From assembly GCF_001750145.1 (NCBI RefSeq), contig NZ_CP015732.1:3472001-3536000 (forward strand): a stretch of DNA of 64,000 nucleotides, given 5' to 3'. Position 1 is the stretch's first letter, and every line of letters begins with the position of its first letter. The position numbers and the translations under genes were made by a program. Positions 37,410-46,728 of the stretch are shown here, piece by piece. The stretch is from Arthrobacter sp. U41. Lineage in GTDB: Bacteria > Actinomycetota > Actinomycetes > Actinomycetales > Micrococcaceae. The notes under the pieces are model-generated. The model was not told the DNA's origin. It did no database searches and saw nothing but the letters and a program-made list of their open reading frames with translations.

Positions 37410-40304
37410 ATGTCCTCACTACCCGGGCCGGAATCGCCGTCTGAACGCTACCGAGCCAGTGCCGAGCGGGCCGCAGAAGCCAAAACCTATCTGGGCGGCT
37501 TCATCCGTTCGCTCGCTTTCGAACTTGATGATTTCCAGCGCGACGCGTGCCTGTCCCTGCAGGCCGGCCGGGGCGTCCTGGTGGCCGCCCCCACGGGCGC
37601 CGGCAAGACGATCGTCGGGGAGTTCGCCATCTACCTGGCACTCCAGCGCGGCCTCAAGGCCTTCTACACGACCCCGATCAAGGCCCTGAGCAACCAGAAG
37701 TACTCCGAACTCGCCGACAAGTACGGTGCCGACCGGGTGGGTCTCCTGACCGGCGACACCAGCATCAACGGCGATGCCCCCGTTGTGGTGATGACCACCG
37801 AGGTGCTGCGCAATATGCTCTACGCGGACTCCAGCACCCTGGCCGATCTCGGCTACGTCGTGATGGACGAGGTGCACTACCTTGCGGACCGGTTCCGGGG
37901 CGCCGTCTGGGAAGAGGTCATCATCCACCTGCCCAGCGAAGTCCAGGTCGCCTCGCTCAGCGCGACCGTATCCAATGCCGAAGAATTCGGCGCGTGGCTG
38001 GATACCGTGCGCGGCCAGACCGACGTGATCGTCTCCGAGCACCGGCCGGTCCCGCTCTGGCAGCACGTGATGGTGGGCCGGAAAATCGTGGACCTCTTCG
38101 CCGGAGACACCAGCTTCGACGAGATCGCCCCGGCCGGAGAGGCCGCCGTGTCCGCCGTGTCCGCCACCACGGAAACCGCGGACCTGACCACCCGCCCGGG
38201 CTTCGAAGTGAACCCCGAACTCCTCTCGATGGCACGCGCCGAGAGCCAGATGAACTTCCGCGGCCGCTTCGGCCAGGGCGGCCGCAACGTCCGGCGCCAG
38301 CGGAACCAGCGCGACGACGCCTCCCAGGGCGGGACGCGCAGCCCGGTCCGGAAGGCCAGCCGCCCCCAGGTCATCGCCAGCCTGGACCGGCAGGACCTGC
38401 TGCCGGCCATCACCTTCATCTTCTCCCGCGCCGGCTGTGACGCCGCCGTGGCGCAGTGCGTCGCCGCCGGGCTGTGGCTGACCACCGAACAGGAACAGCT
38501 CATCATTGCCCGGCGCGTCGACGAGGCGGCGCAGGACATCCCCCCGGACGACCTGGACGTCCTGGGCTTCTGGAGCTGGCGGGACGGCCTGCTCCGCGGG
38601 CTGGCGGCCCACCACGCCGGCATGCTGCCCACGTTCAAGGAGGTGGTGGAGAAACTCTTCGTCGACGGGCTGGTCAAGGCCGTATTCGCGACCGAAACCC
38701 TGGCGCTTGGCGTCAACATGCCGGCACGCTCCGTCGTGCTGGAGAAGCTCGACAAGTTCAACGGCGAGGCGCACGTGAACATCACCGCGGGGGAGTACAC
38801 CCAGCTGACCGGCCGCGCGGGCCGGCGCGGGATCGACGTCGAGGGCCACGCCGTGGTCCTGTGGCAGCCCGGCACGGATCCGGCCTCCGTCGCCGGCCTC
38901 GCCTCCCGCCGCACGTATCCGCTGAACTCCAGCTTCCGGCCCACGTACAACATGTCCATCAACCTGCTCGCCCAGTTCGGCCGGCCCCGGGCCCGGGAGA
39001 TCCTCGAGTCCTCCTTCGCCCAGTTCCAGGCCGACCGCTCCGTCGTCGGGCTGGCCAAACAGGTCCGCAGCCGCGAGGAATCCCTGGCCGGCTTCAGCAA
39101 AGCGATGAGCTGCCACCTCGGCGACTTCACCGAGTACTCCCGGATCCGGCGGGCACTCTCCGACGCGGAAAAAAACGCCTCCCAGACCAGCTCCCGCGCC
39201 AGGAAATCCGTGACCGAGGATTCCCTGAGCCGCCTGCTCCCCGGGGATGTGGTGGATCTGCCCGCCGGCCGGGCGCCCGGCCTCGCCGTCGTCCTCAGCT
39301 CCGACCACCACTCCCGCGAACCGCGGCCCGCCGTGATGACCCTGGACAACCAGCTGCGGCGGATCGGCACCCAGGATGTGGAGGGGCCGCTTGCCCCGAT
39401 CACCCGGGTCCGGATTCCGAAATCCTTCAACGCCAAGGTCCCCAAGTCGCGCCGGGACCTGGCGTCCTCGGTCCGCAACGCGCTCCGGGAGAACCGGCCC
39501 CCTGCGCCGCCGAACCGGAACGACGACTTTGGCCGCGCTGCCGCCCTGCCGGACCAGGAAAAGAGGATCGCGGAGCTGCGCCGCGAACTCCGCGCCCACC
39601 CGTGCCATGGCTGCAGTGAGCGCGAGGACCATGCGCGCTGGTCCGAGCGCTACTGGAAGCTCCGCCAGGAGACAGACGGACTGGTGCGCCAGATCCAGGG
39701 CCGCACCAACACCATCGCCAAGACCTTCGACCGGGTGTGCGGCGTCCTGTCCGGCTACGGCTACCTGGAAACCTCCGACGCGGGGGTGCTGACCATCAGC
39801 CCTGACGGGCAGCGGCTGCGCCGGATCTACGGTGAGAAGGACCTGCTGATTTCCCAGTCCCTGCGGCTGGGCGCCTTCAGTGATCTTGACGCCGCCGAGG
39901 TCGCCGCCCTCGCCAGCGTCCTGGTGTACCAGGCCAAACGGGAGGACCGCGGCCTCCGGCCCAAGATGCCGAGTGTGTCCCTGGAATCCGCGGTGGACAT
40001 CGTGGTGCGTGAGTGGTCCGCCCTGGAGGACGTCGAGGAAGCCAGCAAGCTCCCGCTCACCGGCGAACCCGAGCTCGGCCTGGTCTGGCCCATTTTCAAG
40101 TGGGCCAAGGGCCGGCACCTGCAGGACGTCCTCAGCGGCACGGACCTTGCCGCGGGCGACTTCGTCCGCTGGGTGAAGCAGGTCATCGACCTGCTGGACC
40201 AGCTGGCAAAAATCCCGTCCCTGGACCCGCGGGTTGCCCGGCTGTGCGGTGAAGCGATCAAACTCATCAAGCGCGGCGTCGTCGCGTATTCCTCCGTGGC
40301 CTGA
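37410..40304 (+). CDS. helY: DEAD/DEAH-box helicase HelY (Ski2-like)
   Basis: A 964-aa superfamily 2 helicase. Walker A APTGAGKT at about 58-65, DExH box VMDEVHYLAD near 152, motif III SLSATVSN, and the C-terminal RecA motif QLTGRAGRRGID are visible, followed by the long Ski2/DOB1-type C-terminal domain. It is thought to act on RNA. TAGGCT (37398-37403) ends 6 nt before the ATG. The order pafBC, tatA, tatC, helY is the same as in Mycobacterium tuberculosis. Confidence 0.95.
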   Translation: MSSLPGPESPSERYRASAERAAEAKTYLGGFIRSLAFELDDFQRDACLSLQAGRGVLVAAPTGAGKTIVGEFAIYLALQRGLKAFYTTPIKALSNQKYSELADKYGADRVGLLTGDTSINGDAPVVVMTTEVLRNMLYADSSTLADLGYVVMDEVHYLADRFRGAVWEEVIIHLPSEVQVASLSATVSNAEEFGAWLDTVRGQTDVIVSEHRPVPLWQHVMVGRKIVDLFAGDTSFDEIAPAGEAAVSAVSATTETADLTTRPGFEVNPELLSMARAESQMNFRGRFGQGGRNVRRQRNQRDDASQGGTRSPVRKASRPQVIASLDRQDLLPAITFIFSRAGCDAAVAQCVAAGLWLTTEQEQLIIARRVDEAAQDIPPDDLDVLGFWSWRDGLLRGLAAHHAGMLPTFKEVVEKLFVDGLVKAVFATETLALGVNMPARSVVLEKLDKFNGEAHVNITAGEYTQLTGRAGRRGIDVEGHAVVLWQPGTDPASVAGLASRRTYPLNSSFRPTYNMSINLLAQFGRPRAREILESSFAQFQADRSVVGLAKQVRSREESLAGFSKAMSCHLGDFTEYSRIRRALSDAEKNASQTSSRARKSVTEDSLSRLLPGDVVDLPAGRAPGLAVVLSSDHHSREPRPAVMTLDNQLRRIGTQDVEGPLAPITRVRIPKSFNAKVPKSRRDLASSVRNALRENRPPAPPNRNDDFGRAAALPDQEKRIAELRRELRAHPCHGCSEREDHARWSERYWKLRQETDGLVRQIQGRTNTIAKTFDRVCGVLSGYGYLETSDAGVLTISPDGQRLRRIYGEKDLLISQSLRLGAFSDLDAAEVAALASVLVYQAKREDRGLRPKMPSVSLESAVDIVVREWSALEDVEEASKLPLTGEPELGLVWPIFKWAKGRHLQDVLSGTDLAAGDFVRWVKQVIDLLDQLAKIPSLDPRVARLCGEAIKLIKRGVVAYSSVA

Positions 40305-40396
40305 CCGCCGCGGCCGGCCGTCCCGCCGGAACCTGCCACCGTCGTCGAACCCGCCCGGCCCGCGCCGGACACCAGCCCCAAAGGAGCCCCCCCCCC

Positions 40397-42055
40397 ATGA
40401 CCGATTCACCAGCCACCCCCGCGCCGAACAAGGTGACGCTGTACCGGAACGGTTCCGTCTACACCGCCGCCGACCCGTTCGCGTCGGCAATGCTGGTCGA
40501 CGGCGACACCGTCGCCTGGGTTGGCTCCGAACAGGCGGCCACCTCGATTGCCGACTCCTCCATGGAGGTCATCGATTTGCACGGTGCGCTCCTGGCTCCC
40601 GGCTTCGTCGATTCCCACGTCCATCTCACCGAAACCGGAATCGCCCTGGACTCCCTGCAGCTGGGGGAGGTGCGTTCGGCCCGGGAACTGCTTGACGCCG
40701 TCGCAGGCTTCTGCGGCTCCGCTGCCACCGCGGGCGACACCGTGCTGGGCCACGGCTGGGACGAGACCCAGTGGCCGGATTCCACCCTGCCGTCCCGGGA
40801 GGAACTGGAACGCGCCGCCGGCGGGCGGAAGGTCTACCTCTCCCGCGTCGATGTGCACTCGGCACTGGTGTCCTCCTCGCTGGCAGTCTCCGCCGGCGTG
40901 GACGGGATCGAGGGCGCCGGTGCAGGCAGCCAGGTCACCCGCGCCGCGCACACCGCCGCACGGCTGGCTGCGCGCCGGCTGCCCGCCGCCGCGATCCGCG
41001 GCTACCAGCAGCTGGCCCTGGCCGAGGCGGCAGCCAACGGCTATGTGGCTCTGGCTGAAATGGCGGCACCGCACATTGGCAGCGTCGAGGACCTCCAGCT
41101 GGCCGCGGCCTGGAACAGCGGGCCGGACGCGGTTCCGGAAATCCTGCCCTACTGGGGCGAGCTGGCCCGCTCAGCGGAGCACGCCCGGTCCACCCTGGAC
41201 GGCCTGGGCGTTTCCGTGCTCGGACTGGGCGGGGACCTGAACCTTGACGGCTCGATCGGGTCGCGCACCGCGGCACTGCGGGCGGACTACAGCGACGCCC
41301 CGGGGGAACGCGGCAGCCTGTACCTCTCGGTCGCGGAGGCGGCGGCCCACCTGGCGGCGTGCTCGCTGCTCGGCGTCCAGGCGGGCTTTCATGTGATCGG
41401 CGACGCCGGCCTGGATGCGGCGCTGGACGCCCTGGACCAGGCGGCGGCGGAAGTCGGCGAGCAGAAGGTCCGTGCCGCCGGCCACCGCTTCGAACACGTC
41501 GAGCTCGCGGACGCTGCCGCCATCAGCCGGCTGGCCAAGTACGCCGTTACAGTCAGCGCGCAGCCCGGGTTCGACGCTGCCTGGGGCGGAGGGGGCAGCC
41601 TCTACCAGCAGCGGCTGGGCTCCCGGAGCGGCGGCATGAACCCCTTTGCCTCGTTCTACGCCGCCGGCGTCCCGATCTGCTTTGGCAGTGACAGCCCGGT
41701 TACGCCGCTGCGTCCCTGGGCGAGCGTGCGTGCCTGCCTGCAGCACCACAACCCGGCGGAACAGATCTCTGCCCGTGCGGCGTTCCTCGGACACACGCGC
41801 GCGGGCTGGCGGGCTGCCCGGTACCGGAACCCGATGGCGGGCCAGCTGGTGCCGGGCGCTCCCGCCAGCTTCGCCGTGTGGGAGGTCGAGGAACTGATGG
41901 TCCAGGTGGCCGACGGCCGGGTCCAGTCCTGGAGCACGGACCCCCGTGCCCGGACGCCGCTCCTGCCGGCGCTGGACACAGGCTCCGAGCCCGTCTGCCT
42001 GCAGACGGTCAGGGACGGCCGGGAACTGTACTCCGGCGGTTCGCTCCGGGGCTGA
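40397..42055 (+). CDS. Amidohydrolase family protein (YtcJ-like)
   Basis: A metal-dependent hydrolase of 552 aa. The metal-binding VDSHVHLTETG is near residue 75, GFHVIGDAGLDAAL supplies a later His, and CFGSDSPVTPLRPW holds the catalytic Asp. N- and C-terminal strands complete the small beta domain. YtcJ-type proteins are often annotated as hydrolysing N-substituted formamides, but substrates are mostly unknown. An AAAGGAG ribosome-binding site precedes a run of C and the ATG. Confidence 0.87.
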   Translation: MTDSPATPAPNKVTLYRNGSVYTAADPFASAMLVDGDTVAWVGSEQAATSIADSSMEVIDLHGALLAPGFVDSHVHLTETGIALDSLQLGEVRSARELLDAVAGFCGSAATAGDTVLGHGWDETQWPDSTLPSREELERAAGGRKVYLSRVDVHSALVSSSLAVSAGVDGIEGAGAGSQVTRAAHTAARLAARRLPAAAIRGYQQLALAEAAANGYVALAEMAAPHIGSVEDLQLAAAWNSGPDAVPEILPYWGELARSAEHARSTLDGLGVSVLGLGGDLNLDGSIGSRTAALRADYSDAPGERGSLYLSVAEAAAHLAACSLLGVQAGFHVIGDAGLDAALDALDQAAAEVGEQKVRAAGHRFEHVELADAAAISRLAKYAVTVSAQPGFDAAWGGGGSLYQQRLGSRSGGMNPFASFYAAGVPICFGSDSPVTPLRPWASVRACLQHHNPAEQISARAAFLGHTRAGWRAARYRNPMAGQLVPGAPASFAVWEVEELMVQVADGRVQSWSTDPRARTPLLPALDTGSEPVCLQTVRDGRELYSGGSLRG

Positions 42056-42161
42056 CCGCCGGTCCTGGAACCGCAGGTCCGCCCCGTCCGCCCGGAAACT
42101 TCTCCCGCCGCAAGGTGCTCCTGACCTGCGGCGATGAATGAATCGGCAGGTCACGGAGCGG

Positions 42162-42189
42162 TTGACAGATCAGTGCCGGCCCGTAGCAT
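42162..42189 (+). promoter_or_regulatory. Housekeeping-type promoter upstream of ppm1
   Basis: A perfect TTGACA (42162-42167) and TAGCAT (42184-42189) are separated by 16 nt. A second possible -10, TATAAT at 42423-42428, lies closer to the gene without a clear -35. The interval 42056-42501 (446 bp) holds no gene I can support; the first promoter would give a leader of about 300 nt. Confidence 0.6.
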
Positions 42190-42501
42190 TGAGGGTCAAC
42201 GGGGGCTTGCGCAGACGGCGGCCTCCGGACATCCCCGGCCAGCCCCAGGTTGCCGCACGCGCGGCGGCTTCCGTGGTCGTGGCCATGGGTAGTCCCAGGG
42301 GCGGGTCCACTTCGCAGCAGAAAACGGTTCCGGCGGCGTATGTCAAAGCCTGCCGCTACTGGCCCGAAGCGGGTGGACCTGCCCGGCGGACCGGAATGGG
42401 CCGGGACGGCGCGGCTATTGCCTATAATGGAGAGTTGCGCCTGGTGTCAGCTACCACAGACCGCCCGGCACCTGACCGCCCCTCCAAGGAAAGGCCTCGC
42501 T

Positions 42502-43239
42502 GTGCGTGTCCTCACGATCATCCCGACCTACAACGAGCTGGAATCGTTGCCCAGGACCCTCGAGCGCCTGCGCAAGGCTGTGCCGGGCTCCGATGTCCTG
42601 GTTGTCGACGACAACAGCCCCGACGGAACCGGGCAGCTGGCGGACCGCTTCGCGGCAGAGGACAGTCAGGTCCATGTAATGCACCGTTCGGGCAAAGCCG
42701 GACTCGGAGCGGCCTACATCGCCGGCTTCAAGTGGGGGCTCGACGCCGGATACGACGTCCTCGTCGAAATGGACGCCGATGGCTCCCACCAGCCCGAGCA
42801 GCTTCCGCAGCTCCTTGAGGCCGTGGAACAGGGCGCCGACCTTGCCATGGGGTCCCGCTGGGTACCCGGCGGCAGCGTCGTGAACTGGCCGTTGTACCGG
42901 CAGGCGATCTCCCGGGTGGGCAGCACCTACGCGCGGATCATGCTGGGCCTGGACATCAAGGATGTCACCGGAGGCTTCCGCGCGTTCCGCCGGAGCACCC
43001 TGGAGAAACTGAACCTGGACACCGTCGACTCAGTCGGCTACGGCTTCCAGGTGGACCTGGCCTGGCGCGTGGCCAAGCTCGGGCTGAAAATTGTGGAACG
43101 CCCCATCACTTTTGTCGAGCGCGAACTGGGCGACTCGAAGATGAGCGGAAACATCGTGGTCGAAGCCATGATCAATGTCACCCGGTGGGGACTGACCGCC
43201 CGCTGGAACACACTCGCCGGGAAGCTCACCGGCAAGTAG
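42502..43239 (+). CDS. ppm1: Polyprenol-phosphate mannosyltransferase (Ppm1-type GT2)
   Basis: A 245-aa glycosyltransferase family 2 enzyme that moves mannose from GDP-mannose to polyprenyl phosphate, the donor for cell-envelope glycolipids and protein mannosylation. VLVVDDNSPDGTG (D36-D37) and the DxD motif VEMDADGSH (D91, D93) are visible. It has only the catalytic domain, without the acyltransferase half fused in M. tuberculosis Ppm1. The GTG start at 42502 gives the standard N-terminus; an in-frame upstream extension is not protein-like. rbpA converges from the other side, as in mycobacteria. Confidence 0.92.
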   Translation: MRVLTIIPTYNELESLPRTLERLRKAVPGSDVLVVDDNSPDGTGQLADRFAAEDSQVHVMHRSGKAGLGAAYIAGFKWGLDAGYDVLVEMDADGSHQPEQLPQLLEAVEQGADLAMGSRWVPGGSVVNWPLYRQAISRVGSTYARIMLGLDIKDVTGGFRAFRRSTLEKLNLDTVDSVGYGFQVDLAWRVAKLGLKIVERPITFVERELGDSKMSGNIVVEAMINVTRWGLTARWNTLAGKLTGK

Positions 43240-43252
43240 GCCCGATAACAAA

Positions 43253-43317
43253 GCAACGCGAGGTCACTTCCAGCCCATCCGATGCGTCAGGATGGGCCGG
43301 AAGTGACCCCGCGTTGC
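43253..43317. terminator. Long hairpin between ppm1 and rbpA
   Basis: Arms 43253-43280 and 43290-43317 (28 nt each) pair almost completely around a 9-nt loop, between two converging genes. It probably terminates both transcripts. Confidence 0.8.
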
Positions 43318-43342
43318 GTAAAACGGCGGGTGCGCGGAGTGA

Positions 43343-43690
43343 CTAGGCTGAGCGCCGTTCGCCGCGGCGTTCGCGCAGAATCGTCAGACGGTCGGCGAGG
43401 ATCTGCTCGAGTTCAGGCAGCGAGCGACGTTCCAAGAGCATGTCCCAGTGCGTGCGGACTGCCTTCTCGTTGAGGTTCACGGGGCGTTCGCCATTGACGA
43501 GCAAGGCTTCCTTGCCGGTCTTCGACACCCATACCGGGGGGATCTCCGCTTCGGAGGAGAAGGTCACGAATACCTGCTCGCCGTCCGCGCAGCGGTACTC
43601 AACCCGCTGGCGCGGAGCCGGCTCGACACCGGATTCGGTCTCCATGCTCTGTGCGCCGAGGCGCATACCCCGCAGGCTGCGATCGCTCAT
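43343..43690 (-). CDS. rbpA: RNA polymerase-binding protein RbpA
   Basis: A 115-aa actinobacterial transcription factor that binds RNA polymerase and the principal sigma factor and stabilises the open complex. The start MSDRSLRGMRLGAQSMETE and the core YRCADGEQVFVTFSSEAEIPP are typical, and the C-terminal helix (THWDMLLERRSLPELEQILA) is the sigma-interaction region. Only one Cys remains in the zinc-knuckle region. Two promoters lie upstream (43817-43842 and 43873-43902). Confidence 0.95.
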   Translation of the reverse strand: MSDRSLRGMRLGAQSMETESGVEPAPRQRVEYRCADGEQVFVTFSSEAEIPPVWVSKTGKEALLVNGERPVNLNEKAVRTHWDMLLERRSLPELEQILADRLTILRERRGERRSA

Positions 43691-43816
43691 CTTTTCTCCC
43701 TCTATTCGGTTCGCAGGGTCATGCCCTGCGTCAGCCGGGGGCCCTGGGGCCGCGCCGGACTCTTATTTGCATTGCGCTGTCTCGCTGGACATGCCGGACA
43801 AATCATCACTGGATTA

Positions 43817-43842
43817 AACGCTTTGCGAAGCTGAATTGTTCC
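43817..43842 (-). promoter_or_regulatory. SigR/SigH-type promoter of rbpA
   Basis: On the minus strand GGAAC (43838-43842) and GTT (43817-43819) are separated by exactly 18 nt, matching the GGAAT/C-N18-GTT consensus of thiol-oxidative-stress sigma factors. It lies about 127 nt upstream of the rbpA ATG. The Streptomyces rbpA gene is known to be under SigR, which supports the call. Confidence 0.65.
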
Positions 43843-43872
43843 GCCGGACTGAACCGGCCGGACAAATATTTA

Positions 43873-43902
43873 AGTATACGGGAACAGTCCGGCCCCGGTA
43901 AA
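43873..43902 (-). promoter_or_regulatory. Housekeeping-type promoter of rbpA
   Basis: On the minus strand TTTACC (43897-43902) and TATACT (43873-43878) are separated by 18 nt, upstream of the SigR-like site. Together they would give rbpA a constitutive and a stress-inducible start. Confidence 0.5.
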
Positions 43903-43970
43903 GCCTGCGGCGTCTTGTTCTGCGGTGACTGGTTGTGCGCATCCGCGTGCACGGTCCCGCGCAACGGAAC

Positions 43971-44001
43971 GGGGAGGCACCCGCCGCGCGGCTGCCTCCC
44001 C
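43971..44001 (-). terminator. Hairpin after the SPFH gene
   Basis: GGGGAGGCA (43971-43979) pairs with TGCCTCCCC (43993-44001) over 9 bp around a GC-rich 13-nt loop, 15 nt past the SPFH stop on the minus strand. No T-run. The rest of the 43691-44015 interval is occupied by the rbpA promoters. Confidence 0.5.
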
Positions 44002-44015
44002 CTTCGCTGCGGCGC

Positions 44016-45032
44016 TCAGGCCTCCGGCTGTCCCGGCAAGCCTGCGGCTCCGGTGGCGGAGGCTGCCGGCGCGGTGGCGGGCGCAGCCGGACGGGTGGCT
44101 GCGGGCTCCGCCGCGGCGTCAGATCCGGGGCCGAACAGCCCGTCATTGAACTGGCCGTCCTTGCTGCCGCCCAGCGCGTTGCCGATGCCTTTGAGGGCTT
44201 CGCCGACCTCGCTCGGGATGATCCAGAGCTTGTTCGCTGATCCCTCGGCGATCTTAGGGAGGGTCTGCAGGTACTGGTAGGCGAGGAGTTTCTGGTCCGG
44301 GTTGCCCTTGTGGATCGCGTCAAACACCTTCTGGATCGCCTGCGCCTCGCCGTCGGCCCGGAGGATCGCCGCCTTCGCGTCACCTTCGGCTTTCAGGATC
44401 GAGGACTGCCGCTGCCCCTCAGCGGTGAGGATGGCGGACTGCTTGGTGCCTTCCGCGGTCAGGATGGCGGCGCGGCGGTCACGCTCGGCCCGCATCTGCT
44501 TCTCCATCGAGTCCTGGATGGAGTGGGGCGGGTCGATCGCCTTGAGCTCCACCCGGGAGACCCGGATGCCCCAGCGGCCGGTCGCCTCGTCCAGCACGCC
44601 GCGGAGCTGCCCGTTGATCTGGTCACGCGAGGTCAGGGCCTCTTCGAGGTTCAGGCCGCCGACGACGTTGCGCAGCGTCGTGGTGGTGAGCTGTTCGACC
44701 GCCTGGATGTAGTTGGCGATCTCGTACGTCGCCGCACGGGCGTCGGTGACCTGGAAGTAGACGACCGTGTCAATCGAGACAACGAGGTTGTCCTCGGTGA
44801 TCACCGGCTGCGGTGGGAAGGAGACCACCTGTTCACGCAGGTCAAGCAGCGGCAGCAGCCGGTCCACGAACGGGATCAGGATCGTGAGGCCGGGGTTCAG
44901 CGTCCGCTGGTACTTGCCCAGCCGTTCGACGACGCCGGCACGGGCCTGCGGGACAATCCGCACCGCCCGGACGAGCACGATTATTACGAACGCAACGAGA
45001 ACCAGCAGCACGATTGCGACTGCGATATCCAT
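44016..45032 (-). CDS. SPFH/band 7 (stomatin-like, QmcA-type) protein
   Basis: A 338-aa membrane-anchored protein: N-terminal helix (about 4-22), the band 7 domain (VVERLGKYQRTLNPGLTILIPFVDR), a coiled coil rich in Ala, Glu and Arg with repeated AILTAEG/AILKAEG units, and a Pro/Ala-rich tail. Such proteins form ring-like membrane microdomain scaffolds. The NfeD gene is just upstream on the same strand, the usual partner arrangement. Confidence 0.9.
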   Translation of the reverse strand: MDIAVAIVLLVLVAFVIIVLVRAVRIVPQARAGVVERLGKYQRTLNPGLTILIPFVDRLLPLLDLREQVVSFPPQPVITEDNLVVSIDTVVYFQVTDARAATYEIANYIQAVEQLTTTTLRNVVGGLNLEEALTSRDQINGQLRGVLDEATGRWGIRVSRVELKAIDPPHSIQDSMEKQMRAERDRRAAILTAEGTKQSAILTAEGQRQSSILKAEGDAKAAILRADGEAQAIQKVFDAIHKGNPDQKLLAYQYLQTLPKIAEGSANKLWIIPSEVGEALKGIGNALGGSKDGQFNDGLFGPGSDAAAEPAATRPAAPATAPAASATGAAGLPGQPEA

Positions 45033-45128
45033 ACATCACCTATTCCCCAGATTGGTCTTGCTGTGGTGTGCGGCGGTGTCCTGCCGCGTGCCCGGTGCCG
45101 GTGGCGGCCGCCGGAATCCTTGCGGGTG

Positions 45129-45590
45129 CTACTGGGTGACGGTTTCCGGCTGCGGGGCAACGACGGCGGTGGCGCCGTCGATCGCGCTGACGATCGCGTG
45201 CTGGCCCGGGGCCAGGACTCCGGTCTCGGAACGGGCGCTCCAGACGTCCCCGCCGATCTTGACCAGGCCGCCGCTTGCGCTGACCGGCTCCATCACGAGG
45301 GCCGATTCGCCGATCAGCCGCTCGACGTTGCTCCGGCGGTCCGCCGGACCCTTGTGGAGGTGCTTGAGCGCGACGGGCCGGACGAAGCCGATCATCAGGA
45401 GGGAAACCACGCAGAAGGCCACAACCTGCAGCCCAAGGTCGGCGCCGGCGAACGCTGCCACCAGACCGGCCAGGGCCCCGCCGCCGAGCATGATGAAGAA
45501 CAGGTCGAGGGTGAGCATCTCCACCACGGCAAACACCAGGAAGACCGTGAGCCACAGGGCCCACCAGTTTTCGGGTAGCCATTCAAACAT
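45129..45590 (-). CDS. NfeD-family membrane protein
   Basis: From ATG 45590 the protein is 153 aa: MFEWLPENWWALWLTVFLV, two or three membrane helices in the first 75 residues, and an OB-fold domain at the C-terminus (GESALVMEPVSASGGLVKIGGDVWSAR). NfeD proteins partner SPFH proteins, and the SPFH gene follows after 96 nt. A GGGGGAAACG site supports this start over a longer one. Confidence 0.87.
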   Translation of the reverse strand: MFEWLPENWWALWLTVFLVFAVVEMLTLDLFFIMLGGGALAGLVAAFAGADLGLQVVAFCVVSLLMIGFVRPVALKHLHKGPADRRSNVERLIGESALVMEPVSASGGLVKIGGDVWSARSETGVLAPGQHAIVSAIDGATAVVAPQPETVTQ

Positions 45591-45733
45591 CGTTTCCCCC
45601 TTCGCCCCGGGGGCTGCAGGCGCAGACCCTCCGTAACTGTGATTCCATCCTAAGCCGAAGGTCAACGCCTGCCGAGGGCCCCGGAAGACCGCCGGCGAAA
45701 GTGGCCAAGTCGTTACCTGGGCGTGCACCGGGA

Positions 45734-46609
45734 CTACCCGCGCGGCGTGAAAACACTGATCCGGAACCGGGCCGACACGGACGTCAGCGGCGGGAGCACG
45801 GCCGCGAGGGACGCCAGCGCGCCGGGGTCAAGGTGGTGCCCGGCCGGGCCCATAAGGGCCAGCCTGGCGACGTCATCCGGGGCCAGCAGGAGCGGTACGT
45901 CCAGGGTGTCGGCGGAGAGCGTCGAAAAGTGTCCCTCGAGTGAGGCCGCGAGCCGCTCGTCCTTGGCCGGGTCGATTCCGAGCATACCGGCGCGCCCCGC
46001 GACTTCCTCGAGATGGCCCGGGCGGGGGGTCACCACAACGAGACGGCCGCCGGGACGGAGCACCCGGGCAAACTCGCCCGCGTTGCGCGGCGCGAAGACC
46101 ACGGTGACGACGTCGACTGCGGCATCAGCGACCGGCAGCGGCTGCCACACGTCGCAGACGAGGTTAACGGCCTCCGGGTTCACCCTGGCGGCGCGGCGGA
46201 GCGCGAACTTCGAAATATCCAGCCCCACGGCCGCTGCAGGCGTCCGGTTCAGGGCCATCCGGTCCAGCACGGCCCGGAGGTAGTGGCCGGTCCCGGTTCC
46301 GGCGTCCAGCACGGAAGCGGGATTTTGCACGGTACCGCCGGAAAGGGCCGGGGCGGCGAGTTCCGCGACGGCTCCTGCGAGTGGACGGTAGTGGCCGGCG
46401 GAGAGGAAATCGAAGCGTGCCGCGACCATGGCGGCCGTGTCCGCTTCAAACACGGTGCCTTTGCCAACCAGGAAGTTGAAGTAGCCCTGTTTCGCCGCGT
46501 CGAAGCTGTGGCCGGCCGGACATACCAGGCTGCGGCCGGCGCCGTCGCTGAATCCGAGGAGGTCCCGGCATACCGGACACAGCAGGGAGGCGGCGGAGGG
46601 AGCGGGCAT
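45734..46609 (-). CDS. RlmA-type 23S rRNA (guanine-N1)-methyltransferase
   Basis: A 291-aa methyltransferase with the RlmA zinc finger at the start (LLCPVCRDLLGF, LVCPAGHSFD), the family sequence AKQGYFNFLVGKG, and SAM motif I VLDAGTGTGHYLRAVL. RlmA enzymes methylate G745 or G748 in 23S rRNA; the latter gives tylosin resistance. Two ATG codons are possible. A TAGGAT box (46617-46622, minus strand) overlaps the first one and ends 7 nt before the second, so I use the second (MPAPSAASLL). Confidence 0.87.
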   Translation of the reverse strand: MPAPSAASLLCPVCRDLLGFSDGAGRSLVCPAGHSFDAAKQGYFNFLVGKGTVFEADTAAMVAARFDFLSAGHYRPLAGAVAELAAPALSGGTVQNPASVLDAGTGTGHYLRAVLDRMALNRTPAAAVGLDISKFALRRAARVNPEAVNLVCDVWQPLPVADAAVDVVTVVFAPRNAGEFARVLRPGGRLVVVTPRPGHLEEVAGRAGMLGIDPAKDERLAASLEGHFSTLSADTLDVPLLLAPDDVARLALMGPAGHHLDPGALASLAAVLPPLTSVSARFRISVFTPRG

Positions 46610-46728
46610 ACTGTCCATCCTAGGGGTGCTGCGCCGGGCCCGGGCGGCCGCGGCCGCGCCACCACGGGCCGGGACCCGCCGGGGTGAGCCATTTCACAGC
46701 ACGGGAAACTGGGGCTAGGCTCGCACAG

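Noticed and set aside
37419..40490. A 1023-codon open frame antisense to helY, and similar long antisense frames at 25343-27403, 26923-29427 and 14778-17132
   Set aside because: Long antisense open frames are expected in very GC-rich genes. The opposite strand has clear conserved proteins, and the antisense translations show only Gly/Arg/Pro/His-rich composition without motifs.
42138..42501. An N-terminal extension of Ppm1 starting near 42250
   Set aside because: The added residues are Arg/Pro-rich and not protein-like. The GTG at 42502 gives the normal GT2 start, and promoter-like elements occupy the interval.
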